DNA of 64,000 bases from Camarhynchus parvulus (GCF_901933205.1 NC_044572.1:60918965-60982964); one strand, 5' to 3'; shown: positions 40,401 to 54,467, counted from the stretch's first letter. The notes: generated by a model from the letters alone, not told the origin. Numbers and translations: made by a program.

Positions 40401-43400
40401 TTGGTTCAGAAAGATACTCCATATCAAAAGAACTGGCATTCTTTAGAGAGTAAATAGCTTGCCATGTGTATCAGAAATTCGCATGCAATACACACATGGT
40501 CTGTCTGGGAACACTAACACAGCCTAGCTGCTGTGGTCATGGGTTTCAGGGATCTTCTGGACAGTCAAAGCTCCTCCTGGAGATGAGGAGGTTGCAAACA
40601 GTTCTTTATACTGTGAACTCCTTTCTTAACTTGCTTTCTGTATCTAAAGCTACACAAAATGCACTGCATGTGCTTTGAATCAAAGATCCTGCCGATAAAC
40701 TGATTTCCCAGCAGGTACTTGAGGATTGTAACGATTAACTTTGTGAATTTAGCATAACACAAATTATTAACACAAACCAAACACAAGACAGAAATACCTG
40801 ATGACCCACTGTTTCATTGTCATTCACTTCTAAGTACTGCTGGTGGTCTCAAATTTACCTTTTATAACCAGAAACTCTGAGTGAGCCACTCAGAAGGAAA
40901 CAGAATAATGAATTAAACAAAAGCTTTGCACGATTGCATCAGAAATCTGAATAAATCAATCTTTCAAACTTTGCACTGTTCAGATAGAAATATCACATTC
41001 TAACCTGTAGCTTTAAGGTAAGACTGTTCCAGTCTTATCTTTCATCCTCCCTACCACTAAAATAACACTGAAGTTCTTTGCCACAAAGGTTTGATTAAAT
41101 CACAACTACCCTGTACTTAACAGTCATACTTAGTCAACGCTGACAGATTTTCCCATACTACAGATTGCACATAGAATATCAGATTTCATCACTGAATAAA
41201 ACTATTAGTTAACATCCCAAAGAGTATTTGAAGGACATCATGGGCTAATGCATATTTTTACTTCATCATGTCTCAACATTCTAAGCTTAACATCTATTTC
41301 CTGTTGTTTTTTTATAATTATATACATTTACTTTTTTTCTGAAGTGCTCTGCATTACTATGTATAATTACATATTTCAGTTTAAAAAAAAAACCAATAAT
41401 TTTATTTCCATCTGGAAACAATAAATGAACAACGTTTTGAAACTATATCACTGTGAAAGAAACTTTCTGTCTTTCATCACAACTGAAACGGCTGATAGCC
41501 TTTTCTTGCTATTCCCTGGAATCTGATAATGTGTCTATGAATGAAGGGATGCACTACACGAAAATGAAATATCATGTAGGAACTAAAAGGTCAAAAAGTA
41601 GTACAATTTGTTTTAACCTGACTCTACAAAAATAGGTGTCATCTACATTTGGAAAATAACAATGTATGTGAAGCATCCTTTAGGATACTGATCACATATG
41701 AAATATTTTTTTCCAGTCCTTAGCAGCTGGAGTACATTAGAACACAAAGCACATTACCAGAAAGATTTCTATCTACTCAGTGTATTTTATCCTAGCAATT
41801 ACAATACACAAATTTAACCACCTAGACAGAAAATCACAACTCCTGTTTGCAATGACACCATTTGCAACCATAGAAAATTGCAGAGACAATAAACATCAAT
41901 ATCTGTGCATCTTTATGTCAGTACCAGCAAGCTGTTCAGACAGCAATTCTTTCCCCTTACCTAAGGCAAGCAAAAATCCAAGTATTTGAATTCTGTCTCA
42001 TGTTTTGAGTCACGATAATGTGAATAGCTTGCTTGCTAGCAAAAGGATTTTGTCCTCTGCCAGCAGTGAAGCTCAAAGAAATCCTCGTCCATATGGAAAC
42101 ATGACAAAATGGCACTCCCTCAAAACTTCATCTCTTTGTGGCAGATATTAGTTTGGGATATGTCACGAGGGGTGTCTGCTGACTGTTGTCTTTCAGAAGC
42201 TGAGCGGTGCTACCACCAGCACAGTCTGGATGAAAATCAAGTGGCTGTGGCCCATTTTATAAATTCCTCTGCTGCAGTGCAGCTCAGGAACAGATGTGAT
42301 CTTGTGATGCAGGCATGGGAATGATGACACAGTTATGATCCAGTCTGGAAAACCCATAGCAGTTTTGTTAAAACGAATGAACAGAGAACTCTCCCCCACT
42401 TCCCACCTCCTGTGACCAATGTGGCTTTAAAAAACTAAGAACATGTGGGATATCCCTGAGGACACTGGTTGGAAGGCAGTGCCTCTCCCTCATCTGTGTA
42501 TGAACTGGGGGAGATGTGCTGAAGACACACGATGGGCAAGCTTAGTGGCAATCCTACCCTATGTAACATGACATGACATGCTCAGGTCTTTATCCTGTCA
42601 TTAGGATAAAGTCAGGTCACACTGGAGCAGTTAAAAGCCCATGCAATTCTAGCCAATGTAATTTGAACCTTCAAATCAAATCTTCGGGTTGCCAGATGGA
42701 GGGCAAAAATCTGTTTTGCCATATGGGAAAAATGCCTTCTACATTACCAAACAGAAAACTGGTATTAGCTCAGGCGACCCTTGGAAGTGGATATAAACCA
42801 GACTGCAAGCTGTGATTTGCTGATAGGAAAACTAGCCGTGAGAGTCATATGCTCAGCCCTAGCTGCTCCCAGCTGTTCTCTTAGGTGTGGGATCTCTCTA
42901 CTGCTTCCAGCCTCAGAAAACAGACAAACCATGGCTAGCTAAGCAACTTTTCCCTCCCTCACAGCTTAATAAATGTTAAGGCTAATCTCTTAAAAAAAAA
43001 AGGCAAACCATAACATAACAAAACCACCTAATATGCCTTGAAGAGCTTGCCACATCTTCCTTTATTAAACAACAGCACAAGCTAACTCAAGTTCCTGCAC
43101 AAGAAGTGATACTCAGATAATATCACAATACAGTAACTGGATTTCACCATCCAAAGCTTCAGCTGAAATTTTTCACATCTCTTCCCATGAGTCAGTGCAC
43201 AAAGAAAACACACAGCACCAAATAAGCTAGGTACCTGCTTTGTAAACACAAAAATATCAAGAATTCTCCTATTTTGTTAAAAGGTGGATATGGTTCTTTC
43301 TAAATATACATCTTATACCCAAGAATATAAAGGAATTTCTTGCACAGTACCATTTATTCACATTTTCTGACAAAACCAGTAACTCCCAGTACAGATATCT

Positions 43401-46400
43401 TAAATCTTGGTTCCTGAAGCTCTTCACAATAAGCAAGCTGGCTTCCCTGTCACAATTTGCTTCCAGTATTAAAGCAGACTGACTTTACATTGGGTAGAAT
43501 GTTAAGCACCAGCATCTCCGTTGGGTGGATTGCTTATTACTCAGCCTGTGATGAGCCATGAGCCCAAGCACATCTGAGTCTCCACCTCACCAAAACAGAG
43601 TTGATTCAGTGACACTTTCAGCATTATACCACACTGATTTCTGCGCACCATGCAGGAAAATGGTTCAGTGCTTTCAAAGATGAGAACTGTTATTGCTGCT
43701 GCTGCAGCCATCGTTACAATCCTAAAAAGCCTTTGTGGAGCTTCAGAGTGCTGTTTGTCCAGTTCCAAAAATTGATTCATTTTAAGGTAAAGTATACATT
43801 TCATTAATGGTTAGAGCAATGGTTTAATGACTTCAAACCAGCCAACCAAAGAGCTAATAATAATTACTTGTGAAATTATTAATTCTGACATGCAAGAAAA
43901 TACACTTTTTAAAAAATTTTCTCTATGGTCCTCCCTCATTTCTCATCATTAAGCACTCCTCAAATGAAATATTTTCTCCCAGAAGTAAATTAATACTCCT
44001 TTTTTCAATATGTATTAGAAACACCTATTGGGAAGGTCCCTAGAAAGGTGCTTTATGGCAATAGCACACTGCTACTTCAAATAACTCTCTGTCTCAATCA
44101 TACTTTATGCTAATAAAACCTTGAAAACTAATTAGAGCATAGAGAGGCACACACAATAGGCAAGTAGGATTGTCACACTACCTTTTTGTTTTCAGAAAGC
44201 TGAATGAGTGAAATGAATTGCTAGTTTCATCCATACTATAAATTTGTTCTCCAGCTCAAAAATGAGAATCTCATAGGACAGAAAAGAATTGATGGTTTCT
44301 GCTCAGAAGGAAGACATAGAATGAATTGCACACCTTCCTCCAGAGTTCACTTGTACCAAGACAGGGCAGTGCCAGGGAGCCTCTCTATTCTTTCCCTTCA
44401 TTTCAAACAAGCAAGTACGAGATCTAAAATAGCACAGGTTCCAGTGGAAGGAAAACACTGGAAGGTTTTAATCAAAACTTAAACCTTTAGGCAAATACTA
44501 TCACTTTCTTTTGTGAGCTGACCTAAATTTCATAGTAAAACAGAATTAAAATATTGCAAACCATAATGACTAGATTTATATCATAGAATTCACATTTTTC
44601 AGTAACCCTTGCCATTTGATAGAGCTAAACCAATTGAATCCAAGAATGAGAAGAGATTTTACATCTTTTCCTTGATTAACAGTGGTACAACAACACAAAG
44701 CAAATATTACTGTGCAGTTTTATTGAAATTTCTAGAACACAATGTATTTTATTTTTCTCATTTTTAAAGAAAATCTTCACCTCAAGAAAATCAACCTTTT
44801 CTTTTTAACAAATGCCAAAGCCTAACGAAGCAAGCAGTCTTACTGAAGATTATGTAGATGATGCTGAAAGCACAGGGAATGTGACAGCTCATCTATCAAA
44901 GAAAACAAAAGGGTTTATGCATCTAAACTAAATAGAAGCTTTTGAAACAGCATGGAGAGTAGTTGGTAGGACTTTACTTATTATAATATAAATAACTAGG
45001 AAAGTGAGATGCTATTTGTTTAACAATGAATGCAGAAATATTAAAAGAAGATGGCACAGTTTTTTATGCAAGCTCCAAGTTTGACAATAGCTTCTACCTC
45101 AATGCCTTGAAGTGCATGGCAACTGATAAAAATCCTACTTTTATTTAGCACAAATGCACTATCCCATATATGCATTGCCCATTCTTTTAACATATTGCTC
45201 AATTACTGGTGATTTTTATTTTCTGCTAGTAAAATAGTAATTCACCAGCAGCTCCAGCTCCAAAGGACTGCTGGGATGAGACAGTATTGTAAGTAATTGA
45301 CAGCCTGACACTCAGCACAAGATTGAGTGTGGATCTGTCTGCATTTAAATACTCTTCATTCTCAGGCAGTCTAACAAGCAAGAGCAACATTCATATGAGC
45401 AAATCATAATTAAGGTACAACTAATATGCACAGATTTAACTGGTCAAGCAGTGTGCTACTTAATGTCAACCCCTTTTTGCAATACCAGTTTTTATTCACA
45501 GATTATTAAATATAGAAGAGCACTAGATGCATGCATAAAATATTCTGTTGTGATAGAAAACTGAATTTTGCATAAAAAAGCCAGTTTTTTATGTATCTCA
45601 AAGCATTTTTTCTACTAGTGTTATAAAGAACATGAGCTCCATTCTCAACAACACAAATATTCCCTTCCATGTTGTCTGGAAGGAAACATTTATTGTCCAA
45701 AGTTCACAACTGGCTAAGGTTTTTGAGAGAACCCAATATTCACAAATACAGCATAAAACCTTCAGGAAGAGTAAAATGGGTTCTTATTTTGACATTTATT
45801 AAGCCAAATCATATTCTACCAGCTGGAAACGAACATGTCACCAAGCATTTACAGACGTTAGGATCTGCTGTGTGTGTGATGTTAGAATTCTAGATTAGAG
45901 AAAATGGCATGACAAAATGTATCCCAAAGCACAGCAGAGTTTCATCCATTTCCCAACTCCATAATATAAAAAAGTACATTGACTCTGGGGTGAGCTCATG
46001 TTCCCATGACACTATGTCTTAAGAAGTAATTTAAAGGAAATGTGCTATATTTGAAAACCCCAAAGACAAAGAATGCTTTGAGAGGAAGTACAGGAGAGAC
46101 AGACCGTTTTAGTACTAAAAAATCAAAAGCAGGAATATAGAGAGTTAGCAAAGATGCACATACAGCTTCCATACGACAAACAAGCATTTAACATAATACC
46201 AAAGGAAATAGTAAACATCCCTTCATACCTCACCTTTTATTTTTTTCAGAAGGACAGAGGCAATTGCCCCATCCACCTCTCTTTAGTATCTGAGGTTCCT
46301 TTCAATTATACTGCTAGCAAAACAGACAGAGTTTGCATAGAGACAACTTTGTAATTACAGCAAGAAAAAGTTGCATGGTCCACCGAGTACAAAACACTAC

Positions 46401-49400
46401 AAAACTCACGGTAATAAGAAAGCAGGGGCTTAACTATTCATTTATTTAAATGTATGCTGCAGTTTTCATTTTTTCTGGTCAAATCAACAGATTTTAATTG
46501 GCACTTTCAAAAGCAGCAGTCTATGAAAATGACAAAAAATAATACTAGAAACAAAGCAAATACATGCCCTAAAGTCCTTTTAATTCTTGAAATTATGCTG
46601 CCCTTTTATTTGCCATTGAGGAATGTGTGCATATTATTCCCTTTTTAAATGCATTTCAAATCAGCTTACACTCGAGGTTATTCAAAACTTGAGCTTATGT
46701 ACAACGCTCAAAAACGCTTGGTGCACTGAGAGGAAAAAAAGGACAACAGAGAAAAAAGAAAAGTGAATTAGTAATTTTACTGTAATACTGTAACAATTTC
46801 CTATGTGCTGTGTCAGGGCACGTTTGAGGGAGCCATCTGTAGGGTATCAGCTTCAATGAGGTTAAGAAACACAAACACTGAGCTGACACGAAAAATCAAA
46901 GCAAAAGAGCAAAGAAATACTAGTGCAACTTGTGGTACACTTGGCACACCTTCTGCATTTAAAGGCTCTGCTGCCATGCAGACTCCATCTCAATGGCTGG
47001 TGTATCACTCAAATGTCCTGAATTAATAACGGAGATACAGCCCACAGATGGCATATAGTATGGTTTGAGACAGACTCATTTTGACAGGTGACAAAGACGA
47101 CTACTCATCTAGTCATGTGAAATTAAGCACTTACGGGAATGGCAGGTGTGAAATGCCTCCTTTATACAGATTTGGAAGCATCCCATCACTCACAGAAACT
47201 GCCGTACTAAAATCCCAGACAATTCTGGGATTATGTTAAATCCACAAAGGATGCAAGCTAAGGCTGAGATGTGAGTCCCTGCCCTTTTGCAGTCTGGATG
47301 ATCTAAAGTCCCTTGTGATTTGGACAGAGCCCTGGATACTTAAAAAGAAAATTAAGTTTCAACCCAAGGAAAAGTGAAATATAGTCAAGGCAAAATCAGT
47401 ATCTAACACTATGCCACGAACATTAATTTCAAGCTGGTATACATTTCACCTTATTTTTTACTTTTCAGACTAATTCGCACTCATCATTTATCTACTACCA
47501 TTGCTTTAATGGATTTTTTCCCAGCCCTCCCTTTCCATCAGTCACTGGAAGTGGATGTTAAACACTGTCTCACCAGAGCACTAGCGAGTAGCTTCATAAT
47601 ATGACTGGGGAAGAAATGTCTGGAGGTTACCTCTAAAGCAGGGTGTATTCCTTATGTACTTTTACTACATGTTGATACCATGGAGTGATAAAAATCTTTG
47701 ACATCTGGCAGTGTGTGTAACTAGAGAAGCAGCTCTGTGCAAAGACATAAGGGCAAGAACACACAGGGAAACCACACACAAATACATTCCTTGCAGGTTT
47801 TTCTAGGACTATATAAAACAAAAAAAAATTCTGGGGCAAATTATTTTTCTCTGGCCATAGTCCATGTCTGTTTATTAAAATTTTCTTCCATGTAGATAAA
47901 ATCCCATGTTTTCCTCAATGTCATGTTGCATCAACATTTTAAGATAGAATAGACACCAGGCAAGGGCAAGGGCGTGTCTCAAAAGCTTCAGTTTGAGACC
48001 AACCTTGAAATAAGCAAGATATATGCTTCATGGTGTACCCATTCAAACAGACTACTAAGACTGTGAGAGCACTTTGGAAAATGCAAACACTATCTCCATT
48101 GCTTGGCCAGGTTTTCTCTGAGAGGAAAACTGAGGATGCCTCCTGCAGGTAAACCAAACTCCAACTTCTTTCTCAGTCTTAGTGACACAGCTAAGAGTTT
48201 GAGTCTCTGGTCCTTCAGTTTCTTTGAACAACCCAAATAATCCTCTCTGTCATAACAGCAAACCTCAAGCTGGAGAATTCCTGCCAGGATTTGCTGTGTT
48301 CACTTTGATGTGCCCACTGAAAGCAGCAGTGAAATTTTAAAATGCAGTTCCTCATGCTCCCTTCACAGCCATTGGTTCGTTCAGTCTGGGGTGAACTTCA
48401 TAGTGGACAAACTAAATTAGCTTCCAAGGAAATCAGAGCAGTAGCCATACTCCAGGTTCACTGTGAATGTACTCCATCCATAAGGGTGGAAACAGCAGGA
48501 TTCAAACTAATGGTAGGTCTTTGAAACAGCTTTGGATCACAAGTAGTGGGAAAGTTTGATTAAAAGAATTACATTTATTTTAAAGTAAAGAGTCCAAAAT
48601 GCAGATAAATTTAGACATAGTGGCTTCACTACCAAATTCTGTGTTTTCCTCATCTCCTCTTAATACTTCATACTATGCACTAATGTAAGCACAGACATCA
48701 TCTGTGGCTAAAGAAAACAGCAGATAAAAAATCTAGTTGTTTAGATTATACCCTGAATAATTATGATAAAGGCTCTTTGTAATGACATAGGTTAGTATCC
48801 AGCATGCCAAAAAGCATCCAATATTTTGCATGACTATAAAACATTGCATGGTTCCAAATATATCTTTATTTTTAGACAAGAAGGCCCAAGTCAATGCAGA
48901 ATTTATAATTTGAAAGCACATGTCTGCTTCTCATCCCAAGACTATTCATGCTACAAAAGGCACTACTACAACATTTACCAAATAAAAAACTGAAGTACTA
49001 AATGGTCAGACTGCAAAACACAAGCATAGTAAGGATTTCCATGAGATTAACAGTATCCTCTGAAATGACAAACATCTTCAAGTACAAAATGGCATTTATC
49101 TGACAGCAGTACCTGAAGGCACTGGTTATGCTATTTTAAATTATATGAAAACTGACTCCCTACCTGAAACAAACTTGAGTTTGAATGGCCACTGGCCCAG
49201 GCCCCCAAACCTACGAAGCCTTCCAGTGTAAGAGCCTTAATGCCATCGCAAGTGCTCACAGCTTTCCTTTGCCCCCTGCTCTGCTCTATTCCCACCACTC
49301 CTGACCCAAGGGAAGCTGTCTTCCTCATCCTCCTCCTCCTCTCCTTGTGCTGGCCTCCATCAGCGGAACAGCAGAGCTGTTGGCTACCACTTCTTAGTGG

Positions 49401-52030
49401 AGACCATGAAACTGATTCCCAGACACTGAGGCAGATGAAACACTCTCACCTGCAGATAAGCTCCAATAAATATGGAAGAAAAGTGAATGAATCAAAATTT
49501 TTGCTTTTAGGCTGAGTCTCTAGGGAAGCTCTGTCCAGATCTCAAAATTAATTTCTACCTTTAGAGGACTACTGTTGCTCTATACCACATATCATTTCTA
49601 AAGTGAAACAAACCCCTGCTGAGCAGTTGCATGTGTACAATTGTATGCCAAAAATGTCTGTTTTTTTAAAAAAGATACATGATTGGAATGATTTTGTCCT
49701 CTGTATTGCATACAAAAAGTGACACAAGATTAGTACATTTTCCCAGGCAAATTTTTTTCACAGAAAGCCAAACAACATCATAATTAGAAAGATGACTTCT
49801 ACAAAAAAATCAATTAATAAAACGCAGCACCTTTTAAAACAATTAATGAAAGATGTTTGCAATAAATAACACATCTTCATATCTTAGGAGATAACAAATC
49901 TACATCTGGATTTTATCCTAATTAACTGACATGAGGGTTAATCGGCTTCTCACTTAATTCTAGTTTTTTAAACAAATTACAGTTTTACCCTTTCCTCAAC
50001 TGGGAAATTAAAAACATGTTGCCCATAAAAAGTTTCTTCTGTTTGGTGAAAACGTATACAGGAGACTGCTTACATTCCCCAGTGATCCTTCAGAGAAAAG
50101 TCTGGTAAACTTGGAAGAGGAGATTAAATAGAAATGCAGAAAGCAAAATAAATTGTCGCTAATTTAGTTTGACAAATCAGCAAAATTATGTCACAAAATT
50201 TCAAGATCAGAAATTCTTGGTCACACGTGAAACACAGAAATGTGATTGATTAATGCTTAGAAAAATCATATAAATTGGAAACTGTGTGGAACACTGAAGA
50301 GGATGAACAACAGTAGATGTTGCTACTGCACAAAAACGCTGCTGCACACAAACACATGTTCTGCACAGCAACATTCAAGACACACGTTTTCAATAGGCTT
50401 CCATGAATTCCTCTACTTTTGCCATAACACCTAAAGATGCATTTTCAAAGAGATAAGAGTACTTCTCCTAAATATGAGTCAGGTAAAAAAGTAAGTCCTA
50501 CCTACAGCACCTTCTGGAAAATTTAGAAACAGGAAGAGTAGATATCCTAAATTTACAGATTTGTGACATGTTCACACTTACTATGATGGAAGGAAAGCAA
50601 CATTCTTTCCATTTTTCTTGGATTATATCAAGAGTGCCCCTTATCTCAGCAGAGCAGTTTGTTATTTACAGCAACTGATTTTTTCTATTTTTTTAAGCTT
50701 TGAGAGCACTCACACAATGACCAGCAGTGACAAAAGCAGCAGTCGATGCCAAAACACTTTTAATAATGTGAACGAAAAATGAAAGCAAAGGAACTAACTG
50801 TGAAAATTGCTAAAAGCTTGATTTGCTTTTGTACAAGATGCCGAAAAATGTTAAAATACAAAAAGAAAAGAAGAAAAGCTTGTGGCAGATATGAGAGTCC
50901 CAGACACAATGCAAATTCTCAAAAACACTATTACACTGCTTCCTAAAGGCTCCTATTCAGAGTGCTGAGTTAAAAGCCTCTCTTAGTGAAGTATATGCTA
51001 AACCAAAGAATTCAATAACAACCCAGGAAGTTTCTTGCAACTTTCTGCAGTTCAAATCCTTTAGCTGGTGAAGTGAAAACCTGCTTATTGCTACCAAGAT
51101 GAGATTCCTCTGGTCCACATGCTTCAACAATAGGCAAGATGCAATTATAGCACTCTGATGAGAAAATACTGTCCTTGACATCTTAAGAAAACACAAGTGC
51201 GACTATTACTGTTACATGATATTTGGGAAAGCAGCGTGGATACCAGCTACTTATCTGGGTATTAAACATGCACACGGTTACAACATTTACTTTCAACTAC
51301 ATCCTTCCCTCCTTTTTTCCTCCTCTTTACATTTATGTTCATTCTGTGGACAGTTTCTAGGAATTTCAATAAATTCATTTGGTGACAGAATCCATCAAAA
51401 CCAACCTACCTTTCAGAAGAAACTCACTTCCTCCTCTGCATGACTAAGCTACTCTTTCAAATTCACATTGTTATATACTTCAAATTTCATTGAACTGCTT
51501 TGTTACATTTATTTTAAACACATTTGTTAGTTACATTTATTGCATTTATTAGTTGATTAGATATAAGCTTAATTTCTATTTCTTATCATGGAAGTTCTAA
51601 ACACGCTAAAAATACGATAATGAATGCATCACTGAGTGAGATCATCATATAGTGTTTCTAGAAATACTTGTCTGAGGTGCAGCAGGAAGAAAAATTCAAT
51701 CCCATAGTTCATCACTTGCAAATGACATTTCCTTTTGTTCTTGGAAACACTAGATATACACACAAATGAACATCACTACAATAAAGTCCTACATGTCAGA
51801 GATCTCAGTAATATTATAATTCCAAAATTACTTGAGGATCTTATTATCTCAATAACTTGCTGTGCCAGGCAAATGGCTTTACACTGTTAGTCTAATGTTG
51901 TAAACGCATTTTAAGTCTATAATGTTTTTAAGCTACTGCTTAAAATGAAAGACGCTTCACACAAGGTTCCATGCTGACTCACTCAATGAATGTCCGTGTC
52001 GGCATATAAATGATTCCTTTTCTTCCTTAC
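37493..52030 (-). other. CDKAL1: CDKAL1 intron, complete, 14.5 kb
   Basis: This phase-0 intron joins the exons ending ...LEHLE and starting EMAK. It is bounded by GTAAG at the 52030 end and TTAG at the 37493 end. I see no further coding exon, RNA gene or clear transposon in it. It holds a small 24-bp-period tandem duplication (39002-39041). Three stretches read like conserved non-coding DNA (40195-40440, 43480-43740, 47035-47160), with a fourth at 49880-50100. The remainder is AT-rich unique sequence with scattered A and T runs. Open frames of 60-90 codons in it lack splice context or family resemblance. Confidence 0.9.
39002..39041 (+). repeat. Tandem duplication, 24-bp period
   Basis: CAATTTGATACACAGA occurs at 39002-39017 and again at 39026-39041, exactly 24 bp apart and identical. 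This is probably a small replication-slippage duplication. Confidence 0.9.
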
Positions 52031-52197
52031 CTCCAGATGCTCTAAAATATAGGGAGGGTTTGTCATGCCAAGCCTCAGCATAGCTCCCTCAGGAATAACT
52101 TCAACCAGCTTCCACAGAAGCGTGGGGAGGTCTGTGCCAATGTCTCTGCCATAAGCCCCTGTGTCTTCACTGGTCAGCCATATCTCACAAACACCCT
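52031..52197 (-). CDS. CDKAL1: CDKAL1 internal exon (radical-SAM core, first of three visible)
   Basis: This 167-bp coding exon belongs to CDKAL1, the tRNA methylthiotransferase that converts t6A37 to ms2t6A37 in tRNA-Lys(UUU), using S-adenosylmethionine and two Fe-S clusters; the enzyme is tail-anchored in the ER. It reads 2 bases completing a split codon, then 55 codons beginning [20 protein letters not shown] and ending in ILEHLE. The SEDTGAYG stretch is the family's counterpart of the Q(D/N)xxxYG motif after the CxxxCxxC cluster loop, and GMTNPP is also typical. The acceptor is TTTTATTCACAG and the donor is GAG|GTAAG, both good consensus. By memory of the human protein it covers about residues 249-303. 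The exon carrying the CxxxCxxC motif should lie at higher coordinates, beyond 64000. Length is not a multiple of three, so skipping it shifts the frame. It ends on a codon boundary that joins directly to the exon at 37347-37492. Confidence 0.97.
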
Positions 52198-54203
52198 CTG
52201 TGAATAAAAGAGAGAGATAATTAACAAATCTGTTTTAGAGCTGTTTATTTTATCATACAGCTGCTCACTCTTTTAAATGCAGTATTTCACATGGCTATTA
52301 TGCAGCCAGACTGGGTATTCAATTGTAAAGGGGAGGGAAGGAGAAGGAAGGCTTATCCCATGGGTAGCAGTGGGTTATTAAGTTCATTTTATGAGCACAA
52401 GAGTGCTACAACAATGCTGTAAATTATCATTGCTGTGGAGTGATTAACATTCACAGCCAATGACTAATTCTGTGCTGCCTCTACAGCAAGTCAGACAAGT
52501 TTAATACTCACTCTGTTTTATTTTTTGAGTCTAATTCATTAAACACCGCAAGAGACATCACCCAAGCAGAGTTTGCACTAATGGTTATTACAGTAGTTAG
52601 CTTATTAACTGGTAAGCTTCCAGTGAGCAAAACCAACTGTAAAGCACCGTGACTGACATTCCTCCTGAAGTAACTATTAAAATCTTATATTCTTTACATT
52701 ATACAATTAGCAATGCAATATTAAGGTTGTATTGAAAAGGTTAGTGACCACTGCATGACTGAGTGATAATATGGGAAAACTTGTTTCCTGGCAGTTCATG
52801 CTTCATTTTCCATCAATCAGAGCCTTAGGAAGTAGTGTATTTGATTTTTATTGTAAATAGCAACCTTGAACACTGATATTTGGTAATAATATCCTCCTAT
52901 CCAAAGAGAGAAAGAATGTACCACCCTTTAACAATAGTTGAAAGCATTGAGGTTTCATGCAGCCACTTCTGCCAGCCTGCCCATCTTTCATCCTTTTCTG
53001 CAATACAATCCCTCTATCCTTCCTTACCACCCCAAAGCAAGAAATAAGCCATCAAAAACAGGGTGTTTGTGAAGAAAACACCTGTGATTCACAGCAAGAT
53101 AAGATACCATTAACTCAGTGAAGAGCTAAACTTCTAAAACCAATCATGAACTGGTAAAAGAAATTATCAAACACTAGAAGGTACATAATTCATCAAAGCA
53201 CACTTTGGGCCAGCAGAGAATGTATCAGAAAATGTAAATGTTTATCTTACAAATTTATACTCAAATGAGGAAAACTTAAGCACATACACTGACTTTAATC
53301 ACATAAAAAGCAATAAACCTAGAAAACCAAATGTTTTACAAAATTTATATCCAAGACTGCTACTCCTAAATTCACACTGCAACAATAATGGCAGAGAGCA
53401 AGCCATGCTGAGCATCAAAGTTAATCCTGTTGGCACAGAAATGTTTTCAAGGTAATTTACTAGTTAGAATGAAAAACACTTTAAAATTTAAGGTTAACTG
53501 GAAAACTTCATACTTCTTAAGTTTTGCTTCAAGTATAGGTTAGTGAGGGAGATGTACAGTTTGTATCTTGAGAGAAGTCTGGTGTAAAGCATTCCTGAAG
53601 TACTAAGTGCTCTTTGGTCGACCATTTGCAGTCACAAGTTTGTAGTCACACTCAAACTGAGCTCCCTGTGCAGAATCTGCCTGCAGGACACAATTACACT
53701 GTGGATTTCAGTGCACTTGCTAATGCTTTTGGAATTCATCTCACTATAGGCAGTACCCACCACGAAACATATTCTTGGGTTTGCTGCCTGCCCTACATTT
53801 TCCTGAAACACATGAAAAAAGAAGTGAATTTTATATGCTATATGTTAAAAAAGAAGAGAAATGTAAGGAATCTAAATGATTGATAAAGTCCTGTTTTGTT
53901 TCGTTTTGGTTTCTTTATATGAGTCTCCAACAGCCATAAGAACACTATAAAACTTATTGATTGGCTGAGTTTCTACTGTAACTGAGTAATTCTCATTTGC
54001 AAGTTTTCAATCTAAAGAGTTGCAAGGGGTCTGGGTTGGACTTCCTTTTTCTTTTTTTTTCATGAAAATGGGAAGTGGAATAGTGCCTCACAGTTACCAG
54101 ATGAACACTGAGGAAAAAAAATAAATCACTGGCTAGGAATGGAAATAACATTCCAGCGGAAAACAACAGCGAGCTTTTAAAGCTGCATAGGTGGGGACCA
54201 TTA

Positions 54204-54215
54204 GCCCCCTGGTGG
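54204..54215 (-). promoter_or_regulatory. Predicted CTCF-binding core
   Basis: The minus strand reads CCACCAGGGGGC, which fits every position of the CTCF core consensus CCASYAGRKGGC. It sits in AT-rich intron where a G/C-rich 12-mer of this kind is unlikely by chance, and it is close to a GC box (54375-54384) and an octamer (54460-54467). Bases outside the core match the longer consensus less well. Binding is an inference from the motif. Confidence 0.55.
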
Positions 54216-54374
54216 GCTGAAACTTCAAATTAAATCACAAGAAGAGGAAGCAGCTGTAATAGTAAATCAGCAACAGCAGGAATAACTGTCTCATCTGCTC
54301 CCCGATCAGGGTGTTGAACAACAAGCAATGGGAATAATGCATGCTGAGAGATCCAAGGATGTAGTCTTATTACC

Positions 54375-54384
54375 GGGGGCGGGG
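54375..54384 (+). promoter_or_regulatory. GC box (SP/KLF-type site)
   Basis: GGGGGCGGGG matches the SP1/KLF consensus and lies in a GGGGGCGGGGGG run, standing out from its AT-rich surroundings. It is 160 bp from the predicted CTCF core. No transcript start or CpG island is evident here, so an enhancer or insulator context is likelier than a promoter. Confidence 0.4.
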
Positions 54385-54459
54385 GGTGCACAGAGGGGGA
54401 AGAACACCTGTATTTTAGGAAAAAGTTCATGTCCCAATTTCAGGTTGACAAAATGGATA

Positions 54460-54467
54460 TGCAAATA
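54460..54467 (+). promoter_or_regulatory. Octamer motif (POU-type site)
   Basis: ATGCAAAT is an exact octamer, the site for POU-domain factors. An 8-mer is expected by chance about once per window of this size, so it counts only as part of the 54130-54570 cluster. Confidence 0.25.
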
